DNA of 64,000 nt from MPNP01 sp026709725 (GTDB taxonomy: Bacteria; Pseudomonadota; Alphaproteobacteria; Rhodobacterales; Rhodobacteraceae): contig OZ241384.1 of assembly GCA_965200805.1 (NCBI GenBank), positions 1,984,001 to 2,048,000 of the forward strand, written 5' to 3'. Shown one piece after another: positions 18,041-25,531 of this stretch. The translations under genes and the position numbers were made by a program. Numbering within the stretch: position 1 is the first letter of the stretch; every line of letters begins with the position of its first letter. Under the pieces are notes generated by a model, which saw only the letters and a program-made list of their open reading frames with translations, did no database searches and had not been told where the DNA came from.

Positions 18041-19101
18041 AACTTGGATTGGGTCTTTACAGGCACATGCTCACGGCGGCGAATTATGCCTTCGCCAGGC
18101 AATGCAGTGCAACGCATATCGTTGCACATCTGACTGATTACTTTGCGAAGACACCCCGGCTGCCTGGTCAGAACAGCAGTGGCTGGGGGACGACAACCTG
18201 CGATCGTGATGTCTGGTCGCGGAAGGGTCTGGGGAAGCTCAAATCTGAAATCAATGCCGCTGGGCTCGAGTTGGCTGCGATTGAAAATTTCGATCCTGGG
18301 CATTGGTATGATGTTTTGCTTGGTGGACCGGACCGGAATGAACAGCTGGTGTTTCTCAAGGATGTTATCCGCAATATGGGTGCAGTCGGCATCCCGGTGA
18401 TGGGCTACAATTTCTCGATTGCAGGAGTTGCCGGTTGGAGCGAAGGGCCGTTCGCCCGGGGTGGTGCCGTAAGTGTTGGTTTTGTCGAGGAGGATGCTCT
18501 TGGACTCGATCCAATTCCAAATGGCATGATCTGGAACATGGTTTATGATCAGGACGCAACTGAGGGAACGGTTCCTCCAGTCAGCCATGAGCAGATCTGG
18601 GTCAATCTGCAGACCTTTCATGCTGCGCTCCTGCCTGTCGCTGAGGAGGCGGGTGTCCGGCTGGCGGCCCACCCCGATGACCCGCCGATGCCAACCATGC
18701 GCGGGCACGCACGATTGGTATGGCAGCCCCGTTTTTATGATCAGATGTTTGAGCAAAACCCCTCGCCGGCGAATTGTGCGGAGCTTTGCATCGGATCACT
18801 TGCGGAAATGACAGAGGGCAATATCTATGCGGATGTTGACCGCTGGAGCCGGGAAAATCGCATCGGTTATGTCCACCTGCGCAATGTTCGCGGTCAGGTG
18901 CCCAGATACCATGAGGTCTTCATTGACGAGGGTGATGTCGATATTTCCCGTATACTGATGATTTTGCACAAGAACGGCTTTGAGGGGACTGTGATTCCAG
19001 ATCATACACCGCAGGTGAGTTGCGATGCGCCCTGGCATGCGGGCATGGCCTACGCGCTTGGTTACATCCGGGCTGAAATCAACCGTCTTCGTTCGGGGTG
19101 A
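18037..19101 (+). CDS. uxuA: Mannonate dehydratase family protein (UxuA-like sugar-acid dehydratase)
   Basis: 354 residues of the UxuA family (TIM barrel, Mn2+-dependent), which converts D-mannonate to 2-keto-3-deoxygluconate. Visible landmarks include VRLAAHPDDPPMPTMRGHAR (metal-binding histidine), LCIGSLAEMTEG, VHLRNVRGQVPRYHEVFIDE and VIPDHTPQVSCDAPWHAGMA. There is no UxuB-type mannitol-dehydrogenase-family reductase next to it. Instead an SDR, an RraA-family protein and a lactonase follow, which makes the true substrate uncertain; another aldonate is plausible. The translational overlap with the permease ties it to the transporter. Confidence 0.85.
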   Translation: MKLGLGLYRHMLTAANYAFARQCSATHIVAHLTDYFAKTPRLPGQNSSGWGTTTCDRDVWSRKGLGKLKSEINAAGLELAAIENFDPGHWYDVLLGGPDRNEQLVFLKDVIRNMGAVGIPVMGYNFSIAGVAGWSEGPFARGGAVSVGFVEEDALGLDPIPNGMIWNMVYDQDATEGTVPPVSHEQIWVNLQTFHAALLPVAEEAGVRLAAHPDDPPMPTMRGHARLVWQPRFYDQMFEQNPSPANCAELCIGSLAEMTEGNIYADVDRWSRENRIGYVHLRNVRGQVPRYHEVFIDEGDVDISRILMILHKNGFEGTVIPDHTPQVSCDAPWHAGMAYALGYIRAEINRLRSG

Positions 19102-19103
19102 CC

Positions 19104-19895
19104 ATGAATCTGTCCGGCAAACGCATGATCATCACCGGATCATCCCAGGGAATCGGTGCGGGGATGGCACGGGCAATGGCCAGGGCTGGCGCACGGGTTG
19201 TTGTCAATACGCACAGCGAGGAATGCATGGCAGGAGCCCGGTCACTGGTGGAAGAGATCAATTCAGTGGCTGGAGCCGGGGTTGCCCATGCAATTCGCGC
19301 CGATGTGTCTGTGCCGGAAGAGGCTGAGATGCTGATTGCCAGTGGTGCCGCCTGGCTTGGCGGGCTGGACATCCAGATCAATAATGCAGGAATCGAAACC
19401 ACTGTTGCCGCGCTTGATCTCGATCTTGTCGACTGGGATCGTGTCATGAACACAAACCTGCGTGGCAATTTTGTCTGTGCACGGGCCGCTGCCAGAATCA
19501 TGATTGATCAGGGCCAGGGTGGCGTGATTCTGATAACTTCATCAATCCATGAAAATTTTCCACGACTGGGATTGGTCCATTATGCCATTTCCAAAGCGGG
19601 CCTGCGCATGATGAGCAGGGCTCTTGCCCTGGAATGGGCCGAATTTGGTATTCGTGTTCTGGGGATTGCCCCCGGTGCGATTGAAACCGATGCCAATGCA
19701 CGCGAAATTGCCGCCTTTGGCAAAGAGAGGTTTGAGGACTGGATTCCGCTTTCACGACTCGGAAATACCGGTGATGTCGCCAGAACAGCCGCCTTCCTCG
19801 TCTCGGATGACGCCAGCTACATCACTGGAACCACCCTGGAAATCGATGGAGGATATGTTCTGAACCTCGTTCGTTATGACCCGCGCAAAGGCTGA
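19104..19895 (+). CDS. SDR-family oxidoreductase, probable sugar dehydrogenase
   Basis: About 263 residues. Cofactor motif TGSSQGIGAGMARAMARAG (TGxxxGxG), NNAG at about residue 92 (QINNAGIETT), catalytic serine in ILITSSIHENF and Y-x3-K in HYAISKAGL; the C-terminus has DDASYITGTTLEIDGGYVL. This is the glucose/gluconate dehydrogenase-like classical SDR group. The ATG at 19104 follows GGGG; a GTG at 19098 overlapping the dehydratase stop is an alternative. In context it could oxidise a sugar to its lactone, the substrate of the lactonase encoded three genes on, or act as a ketose reductase. Confidence 0.88.
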   Translation: MNLSGKRMIITGSSQGIGAGMARAMARAGARVVVNTHSEECMAGARSLVEEINSVAGAGVAHAIRADVSVPEEAEMLIASGAAWLGGLDIQINNAGIETTVAALDLDLVDWDRVMNTNLRGNFVCARAAARIMIDQGQGGVILITSSIHENFPRLGLVHYAISKAGLRMMSRALALEWAEFGIRVLGIAPGAIETDANAREIAAFGKERFEDWIPLSRLGNTGDVARTAAFLVSDDASYITGTTLEIDGGYVLNLVRYDPRKG

Positions 19896-19901
19896 ACCAC
19901 G

Positions 19902-20594
19902 GTGTCCGATTCGAACTCTGATGCCAGCGTGTTCGCCATGATGCGCGCCGAACTGTTTTCATCTGTCATTGGGGATGTGATGGACAGGATGGGGTTTCTG
20001 ACCCGGTTTCTGCCCCCCTACCTGCATGTACTGGATCGCAGGATGATCATCGCAGGACGGGCCGTGACAGTTCTGGAAGCAGATGTCTTTGAGGAGTCCG
20101 CTGAGGCCAGCATGAATCCGCTGATGGCCAAACCCTTTGGTCTGATGTTTGAGGCCCTTGACAGACTGACTGAAAACGATGTCTACATTTGTACCGGCTC
20201 ATCACCCGATTATGCGCTTTGGGGTGGGTTGATGTCGAACCGTGCCCTGCATCTGGGTGCCGCGGGTGCTGTGCTTGATGGTTTTGTCCGCGACAGCAAC
20301 GAAATTCTCGAACTGGGTTTACCGGTCGCTTCACGAGGCTGCTATGCCCAGGATCAGGGTCCGCGTGGCAAGGTTCTGGACTATAATGTGCCCCTGAAGA
20401 TTGGCAATGTCCGCATTGATCCTGGCGACATCATCTTTGGTGACTGCGATGGTATTCTCTGCATTCCCCGCGCCAGTGAAGACGCGATCATCTCTGCCGC
20501 CCTGGAAAAGGTTCGAGGTGAAGATGCCGTGCGCACGGCCATACAGAACGGGATGAGTGCAACCGAGGCTTTCGCGACGTATGGGATCATGTAG
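19902..20594 (+). CDS. RraA-family protein, possible class II pyruvate aldolase
   Basis: 230 residues from a GTG at 19902. The family motif LHLGAAGAVLDGFVRDSNEI includes the G-x-V-R-D segment, whose arginine and aspartate are the substrate- and metal-binding residues of aldolase-type RraA relatives (HMG/CHA aldolase). It is thus more likely an enzyme than a ribonuclease E inhibitor. Given a neighbouring dehydratase that makes 2-keto-3-deoxy acids, retro-aldol cleavage to pyruvate and an aldehyde is a reasonable prediction. The family name is secure; the reaction is inferred. Confidence 0.8.
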   Translation: MSDSNSDASVFAMMRAELFSSVIGDVMDRMGFLTRFLPPYLHVLDRRMIIAGRAVTVLEADVFEESAEASMNPLMAKPFGLMFEALDRLTENDVYICTGSSPDYALWGGLMSNRALHLGAAGAVLDGFVRDSNEILELGLPVASRGCYAQDQGPRGKVLDYNVPLKIGNVRIDPGDIIFGDCDGILCIPRASEDAIISAALEKVRGEDAVRTAIQNGMSATEAFATYGIM

Positions 20595-20595
20595 C

Positions 20596-21645
20596 ATGCG
20601 TCTTCTGGTCGGTACCTATTCCTTCCCGATTGCAGGCATGGAGGCCAATGGAGAGGGAATCTATTCTGTCAGTTTCGATGGCAAAACCGGAGCCTTCGGG
20701 GCGCCAACGCTGCTGGCGGAATGCACCAACCCATCCGCTCTGGTCCTGTCGCAGAACGGTTCGATGCTTTTTGCCGCACGAGAGGTCTTTGCCGATGATG
20801 TTCCGGCACTGGTATCATTTGCTGTGGCAGGGAATGGCATGCTGGTGCCCAAACAGAGTCTGCTGATTGCAGGAGAACTGCCTTGCCACCTGGCCTTTGA
20901 TCCCGTGCACAGCAGGCTGGCTTCCGCCCAATACTGGACCGGTGATGTCGCAATCTGCACAGTGCATGCAGAAAGAATGCTGCCCTTGGACTCCCTGACC
21001 CGCCGAGGCTCTGGCCCCAACACAGAACGGCAGGCGTCCCCCCATGCTCATTGTGTGCACTTCAGTGATGGGGGCACAGTTCTGCACCTTGCAGACCTTG
21101 GTACCGACAGTATTGTGAGTCACAGGTTGGATGGTGATGGCAATGCGGTCGAGACCGCAACTGTAACAGCGCCTCCAGGCGCGGGTCCCCGCCATATTGT
21201 ACTGAATCAGGCGGCGAGTGCTGCCTGGGTTGTCTGCGAATTGAGTGAAAGCCTGATCATGCTTGCGCGCAATGGATTGGGCTGGACGATCAGCCGGACC
21301 CAACAGGTTTTTGATACAGCGGCTGGTGAGGATGGAGCCGCCGCCGCGATCCGTCTCTCTCCTGATGAGGCCCATGTCTGTATTTCAGGTCGCCGACAGT
21401 CGCAGATTGCCGTCCTGACAGCAGATGGGACTCCGGTTGGAACATTTGATTGCGGTGGGACATCGCCCCGCGACTTTATCATAACCCCGGATGGGAGATG
21501 GGTCATTGTCGCCAATCAACTCAGCAATCACTTGTCCAGCCTGCGCCGGGATCCACAGACAGGAGTATTGACCCTGGTTGAGAACAGCGGTTCTATCGGC
21601 AGCCCGGTCGCACTGACGCTCTGTCACGGGCAGAACAGGCAATGA
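20596..21645 (+). CDS. Lactonase family protein (6-phosphogluconolactonase YbhE-like fold)
   Basis: 349 residues beginning MRLLVGTYSFPI at the ATG at 20596, 1 bp after the RraA-family gene. The sequence has the repeated beta-propeller blades of the Pgl family (PF10282): GEGIYSVSFDGKTGAFGAP, PCHLAFDPVHSRL, GAGPRHIVLNQAAS and SPRDFIITPDGRWVIVANQ. Members hydrolyse sugar lactones, phosphorylated or free. In this operon a free aldonolactone made by the SDR would fit. It is the last gene of the unit; a GC-rich hairpin (GCCTGC/GCAGGC, 21668-21682) follows but lacks a T-run. Confidence 0.86.
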   Translation: MRLLVGTYSFPIAGMEANGEGIYSVSFDGKTGAFGAPTLLAECTNPSALVLSQNGSMLFAAREVFADDVPALVSFAVAGNGMLVPKQSLLIAGELPCHLAFDPVHSRLASAQYWTGDVAICTVHAERMLPLDSLTRRGSGPNTERQASPHAHCVHFSDGGTVLHLADLGTDSIVSHRLDGDGNAVETATVTAPPGAGPRHIVLNQAASAAWVVCELSESLIMLARNGLGWTISRTQQVFDTAAGEDGAAAAIRLSPDEAHVCISGRRQSQIAVLTADGTPVGTFDCGGTSPRDFIITPDGRWVIVANQLSNHLSSLRRDPQTGVLTLVENSGSIGSPVALTLCHGQNRQ

Positions 21646-21801
21646 CTGTTATCTGATCACGCGCAATGCCTGCCGTGCAGGCCAGATTTATGTGTATCCT
21701 GCTCAAGCATCATCCGGACCCGGTTCTTCCGCCCATCGCAGCACCCTGATGATTCATCTCAGGGTTTCATGACATCTTTGCCATATCTGTCCAGGGCGTA
21801 C

Positions 21802-22408
21802 CGGATCCCTGATTCAGCGTTTCCTTGATGCCGGCATGATGTTTGTATATCCGGGGCTTGTCATGCTCGTGGGTGCATGATCTTTCCCTCTGTCTGGCCT
21901 CGACGAAATTATGCTTCACAAGTCCAGGTCGGCAGCATTCACCGAGCAGGCCTGTCGCCGGCAAGCGGGTCGCACCTGTATGTCTCCCATCCTGCGGTCT
22001 CCTTCCGACCGTGTCGTCCCCCACGCCCGGATGTCTTCCGATCATGCCCTCTGACGATGACAAAGCGCTGGAAAGCGGACTCTATCTGCTTGCGACACCG
22101 ATCGGGAACGCCGCCGATATCACGCTCCGCGCCCTTTCCGTTCTCAGGCAGGTTGACTGCATCGCAGCCGAGGATACACGAAGTGCACGGCGCCTGATGG
22201 CCTTGCACGGCATCAACCGGAACGACCGACCGATACTCTCCTATCACGATCATTCATCACCCGCCCAGCGTCAGCGAATTTTGAGACATCTTGACGAGCG
22301 GCGCACTGTGGCACTGCTGTCGGATGCAGGAACACCCCTGATCTCCGATCCCGGATACACACTTGTTCGCATGGCCATTGAGCGTGGACACCGAATCATC
22401 CCGCTTCC
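21802..22408 (+). repeat. 607-bp direct repeat, copy 1 (5' half of rsmI plus leader)
   Basis: This stretch is repeated at 24206-24812, offset 2404. It covers about 240 bp of leader and the first 122 codons of rsmI. I compared the leader base by base and the coding part by translation, and found no differences. The left border follows GTAC and the right border is CCGCTTCC, after which the two copies diverge abruptly. The near-zero divergence implies a recent duplication, gene conversion or an assembly effect. Confidence 0.9.
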
Positions 22409-22442
22409 TCCTCCTGCCCGGGGTGCGGGTGCCATTCAATAA
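22044..22442 (+). pseudogene. Truncated duplicate of rsmI
   Basis: This is the same start (MPSDDDKALESGLYLLATPI) and first 122 residues as the full gene at 24448. After HRIIPLP the frame runs into unrelated sequence (PPARGAGAIQ) and stops. It lacks the rest of the methyltransferase domain and should be inactive. The full gene downstream keeps the function. Confidence 0.88.
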
Positions 22443-22668
22443 TCAGGGTGAAGCGGCTGGCCTCGGCCGTTCTGCGGGCGGCTGTCGCCCGCATTGCCGG
22501 CCCATTGCCTTGATGTCATTGATGGGGCTGGACGCCCTGCCCGGAACTGACGGCAGGCCGCCGCTCCGGTGTGCGGCGGGCCCCGATCTTCCATGATGGA
22601 GGGGGCTCAGGCCCCTTGCAGAGGGGTGGCAGGAGACACTTCGCCGGGAGCCCCAATGGGTTTCATTT

Positions 22669-22817
22669 GGGGATTATATCGACTGGTTGACAGAATCTAA
22701 ATTAGTTCAAGTAAATCAGTTTGTTACAACAAACTTTACCAGATATTTCATTGATACTTTAAGTGCTTGGATATCATCGGGTATTTTGATTCCTGTCAAC
22801 TTAAGTATATAATCCCC
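22669..22817. mobile_element. 149-bp MITE-like element with terminal inverted repeats and 8-bp target duplication
   Basis: The ends are perfect 11-bp inverted repeats, GGGGATTATAT (22669-22679) and ATATAATCCCC (22807-22817). A second inner pair, GTTGACAG (22686-22693) and CTGTCAAC (22793-22800), is placed symmetrically 17 bp from each end. The 8-bp sequence TTTCATTT flanks the element on both sides (22661-22668, 22818-22825), as expected for a target-site duplication. The interior is AT-rich, unlike the neighbourhood, and encodes no transposase. The 8-bp duplication and G-rich tips recall ISL3 or IS1595 relatives, but the parent element is not identified. Confidence 0.8.
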
Positions 22818-22825
22818 TTTCATTT

Positions 22826-23229
22826 GGGGATCCCATCCGGGCACCCTCGGCGGGTCGGGCACCCATGGCGGGTGACAGCTGGGCGGGGGTGACCCGATGG
22901 TCGACGGATGGATGGGGTCGACGGACATGATGGGGCGGAACGGGAGTATGGCCCGTGCCCCTCCCGCTCATCCTTGGCCCCTCCATGATCCCGATGGCAT
23001 GATCTCCCATCATGATGACCTGGGGGGGGCGGAGCGGGTCCGCCGTCTCCCTGATCCCTGTTGCATGCCGATCTGCATGATGCGGAACGGTATGGCATGA
23101 AAGTGATCGGGATGCAGGCGTGTGCTGTTGATAGGGCCGGAGCGGCCCCGCGGGGAGTCCGCGCCGGTCACCTTGAAATCTGTCAGCATTTTGTTGACAA
23201 CCGGTTCCGATGAATGTAGAGAAGCGGTG
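22826..23229. other. GC-rich spacer before higB
   Basis: There are many overlapping short frames on both strands, with strong base bias and repeated CATGATC-like words; none has a recognisable domain. I see no gene. The higB promoter should lie at the right end, but no clear boxes are visible. Confidence 0.35.
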
Positions 23230-23505
23230 ATGATCAAGACTTTCGCACATAAGCAACTGAAAGCCTTATGGGAAACGGGACATTCAAAGATCGATGCGCG
23301 TCTTCACGCACGCATCCTGCGGCGTTTGGACGTTCTTGATGCGGCCACCGCACCCGATGACATGAATCTTCCCGGCTTCAGCTTTCATGCCCTGCGGGGT
23401 CACAAGACAACGCGCTATTCTGTCCATATCAATGGGCCGTGGTGCCTTACGTTCGCATTCCACGATGGCAACGCCCATTCCGTGGGTCTGGAACAATATC
23501 ATTAG
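23230..23505 (+). CDS. higB: HigB-type toxin (RelE/ParE superfamily)
   Basis: 91 residues from the ATG at 23230. The pattern is typical of HigB mRNA interferases: FAHKQLKALWETGHSKIDAR at the N-terminus, LDVLDAATAPDDMNLPGFSF, HALRGHKTTRYSVHINGPWC, and LTFAFHDGNAHSVGLEQYH at the end. HigB cleaves translated mRNA at the ribosome. The antitoxin gene follows 9 bp later. The pair lies inside the 1.8-kb segment between the two rsmI copies. Confidence 0.92.
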   Translation: MIKTFAHKQLKALWETGHSKIDARLHARILRRLDVLDAATAPDDMNLPGFSFHALRGHKTTRYSVHINGPWCLTFAFHDGNAHSVGLEQYH

Positions 23506-23514
23506 GAGGCGACA

Positions 23515-23829
23515 TTGACCCGCAACCCCGACCGTTGCCCGACGCATCCGGGAGCATTGTTACGCGAGGATCTGATCCCCGCCACCCGCCACCCCAAGGC
23601 CGAGATTGCCCGGATGCTCGGCATCTCCCGGCAGCATCTTCACGACATTCTCGCGGAACGTAAACCTGTCACCGCCGCCACGGCCGTGCGTCTCGCCAAG
23701 CTCTTCGGGACGGCGTCCCTAGTCTGGGTTCGGATGCAGGGTGCCCATGACACCTGGCACGCCAGCCGCCGGGTTGACGTCTCAGATATTCCGACCCTGG
23801 AGATGGATGGATACAAGATGGCGACATGA
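23515..23829 (+). CDS. higA: HigA-type antitoxin (XRE helix-turn-helix)
   Basis: 104 residues from a TTG at 23515 behind AGGAGG (23502-23509). After CPTHPGALLREDLIPA comes an XRE helix-turn-helix (AEIARMLGISRQHLHDILAE), then VTAATAVRLAKLFGTASLVW, the standard HigA (VapI-like) layout. It should neutralise HigB and autorepress the operon. The toxin-first order is the normal hig arrangement. Confidence 0.92.
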   Translation: MTRNPDRCPTHPGALLREDLIPATRHPKAEIARMLGISRQHLHDILAERKPVTAATAVRLAKLFGTASLVWVRMQGAHDTWHASRRVDVSDIPTLEMDGYKMAT

Positions 23830-24006
23830 CCCCGTGCAGCTCTGCGACGCGACCTCCCGGCCTCCAGAGGGTGTGAGGGGCGGACAAGCGCTTCTCGGGC
23901 GTTTTGGCCGTTGGCCGCCATCAAGCCGCCCCGCCAGCCAGCAGGGCCCTGACACCCCAAGAATCAGGCCGCGGCCTCCGGTCAAATCTCATATCCTGGT
24001 GATCTT

Positions 24007-24025
24007 TGCAAAACATATATTTGCA
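24007..24025. repeat. Small inverted repeat TGCAAA-N7-TTTGCA
   Basis: The arms are TGCAAA (24007-24012) and TTTGCA (24020-24025) around an AT-rich loop, in an otherwise GC-rich stretch downstream of higA. It could be an operator or a weak terminator; there is nothing to decide. Confidence 0.3.
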
Positions 24026-24089
24026 CATCCTGCAACCGCCGATGGCCCCGCTTCCATGATACGACGAGATCATCAGGCCCCCGGTTTCA

Positions 24090-24209
24090 CTGGAACGCTC
24101 GGGCCGCATGTGCATTGTGATTCTCAATATGGTTTTCCACCGCCGCGATGCACTCCTCAAGCGAGTTGAAGATGGTGTTGCTGAGTCTCTGCTGGGCCAG
24201 CATATCGGA
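24090..24209 (-). pseudogene. IS630-like transposase C-terminal remnant
   Basis: The minus strand reads RLSNTIFNSLEECIAAVENH and then IENHNAHAARAFQ before a stop. This resembles the last part of IS630-family DDE transposases, where such a helix precedes N-x-H-P-x-PF-x-W; the tryptophan position is a stop codon here. Only about 40 codons remain. It abuts the left border of the second 607-bp repeat copy, so the frame fuses artificially with repeat sequence. Recognition is by pattern only. Confidence 0.5.
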
Positions 24210-24812
24210 TCCCTGATTCAGCGTTTCCTTGATGCCGGCATGATGTTTGTATATCCGGGGCTTGTCATGCTCGTGGGTGCATGATCTTTCCCTCTGTCTG
24301 GCCTCGACGAAATTATGCTTCACAAGTCCAGGTCGGCAGCATTCACCGAGCAGGCCTGTCGCCGGCAAGCGGGTCGCACCTGTATGTCTCCCATCCTGCG
24401 GTCTCCTTCCGACCGTGTCGTCCCCCACGCCCGGATGTCTTCCGATCATGCCCTCTGACGATGACAAAGCGCTGGAAAGCGGACTCTATCTGCTTGCGAC
24501 ACCGATCGGGAACGCCGCCGATATCACGCTCCGCGCCCTTTCCGTTCTCAGGCAGGTTGACTGCATCGCAGCCGAGGATACACGAAGTGCACGGCGCCTG
24601 ATGGCCTTGCACGGCATCAACCGGAACGACCGACCGATACTCTCCTATCACGATCATTCATCACCCGCCCAGCGTCAGCGAATTTTGAGACATCTTGACG
24701 AGCGGCGCACTGTGGCACTGCTGTCGGATGCAGGAACACCCCTGATCTCCGATCCCGGATACACACTTGTTCGCATGGCCATTGAGCGTGGACACCGAAT
24801 CATCCCGCTTCC
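24206..24812 (+). repeat. 607-bp direct repeat, copy 2
   Basis: The partner of 21802-22408; it contains the leader and 5' half of the intact rsmI. Upstream lies the IS630-like remnant, instead of the lactonase operon found upstream of copy 1. Confidence 0.9.
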
Positions 24813-25392
24813 AGGCGCATCGTCACTGCTTGCGGCACTCATTGCCTCCTCGCTTCCAACGGACAGATTCCTCTTTGTCGGATTCCTGCCCTCCCGCAGC
24901 ACGGCCCGTCAGCGAGAACTCAAGACACTGCTGGGTCTGCAGGCAACACTGGTCATCCTTGAGTCGCCGCACCGGCTGGTTTCAACACTTGCGGAGATGA
25001 TGACAATCTTCGGCCCCGAGCGCTCCCTTGCCGTCTGCCGCGAGTTGACCAAGCTCCATGAAGACATCCAGCGCGGACCCCTTGCCGATATCCATGCGCA
25101 TTTCGGCACCCACCCACCCCGCGGTGAGTGTGTTCTGGTGGTCGAAGGGGCGCATGAATCCACCCCGGACGTTTCCATGGCTGAGGCCCTGCTTGTCCAG
25201 TCACTGCAAAACATGTCGCTGCGTGATGCCGTGCGGGATGTCGTCAGTCAGACCGGAGTTGATCGACGTACGGTCTACCCGATGGCGCTCAGAATACGGG
25301 ATGCCATGGCCGAAGGCAGGGGTGGAGCCATCGCGACGGACACCGGCGGGGCCGACCAGTCAGGTGATTGCATTGGCAAACGGTTTGGTTGA
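24448..25392 (+). CDS. rsmI: 16S rRNA (cytidine(1402)-2'-O)-methyltransferase
   Basis: 314 residues. RsmI methylates the 2'-OH of C1402 in the 16S rRNA P-site with SAM. Landmarks: GLYLLATPIGNAADITLRAL at the N-terminus, CIAAEDTRSARRLM, ALLSDAGTPLISDPGYTLVR and IPLPGASSLLAALIASSLPT (SAM-binding regions of the tetrapyrrole-methylase fold), then FVGFLPSRS and the ESPHRL motif. The frame is open about 67 codons upstream, but that region is leader-like. The usual alphaproteobacterial neighbour gshB follows; yraN, often between them, is absent. Confidence 0.95.
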   Translation: MPSDDDKALESGLYLLATPIGNAADITLRALSVLRQVDCIAAEDTRSARRLMALHGINRNDRPILSYHDHSSPAQRQRILRHLDERRTVALLSDAGTPLISDPGYTLVRMAIERGHRIIPLPGASSLLAALIASSLPTDRFLFVGFLPSRSTARQRELKTLLGLQATLVILESPHRLVSTLAEMMTIFGPERSLAVCRELTKLHEDIQRGPLADIHAHFGTHPPRGECVLVVEGAHESTPDVSMAEALLVQSLQNMSLRDAVRDVVSQTGVDRRTVYPMALRIRDAMAEGRGGAIATDTGGADQSGDCIGKRFG

Positions 25393-25531
25393 TATGTTGT
25401 GCCGGGCAAGGTCCGGTTGAATACGGGCCGTGATCCTGCGTGATGGTTTGCGGGGATGCGGCCCTCATGCATGATCCGACTGTGATGAATGATCAGCCTG
25501 TCATGAATGGCCAGTTCAGGGGGATGAAGCG

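Noticed and set aside
23515..23829. higBA as part of an intact mobile element
   Set aside because: No transposase, integrase or attachment sites enclose it; only the flanking 607-bp repeats and a transposase relic are present, which do not define an element.
24247..24447. 67-codon N-terminal extension of rsmI
   Set aside because: It has Cys/Ser-rich unrelated sequence with no ribosome-binding site; RsmI homologues begin near MPSDDDKALESGLYLLATPI.
24087..24467. 126-codon minus-strand frame as a single gene
   Set aside because: It spans the duplication border; half is antisense to the rsmI leader and half an IS630-like relic.
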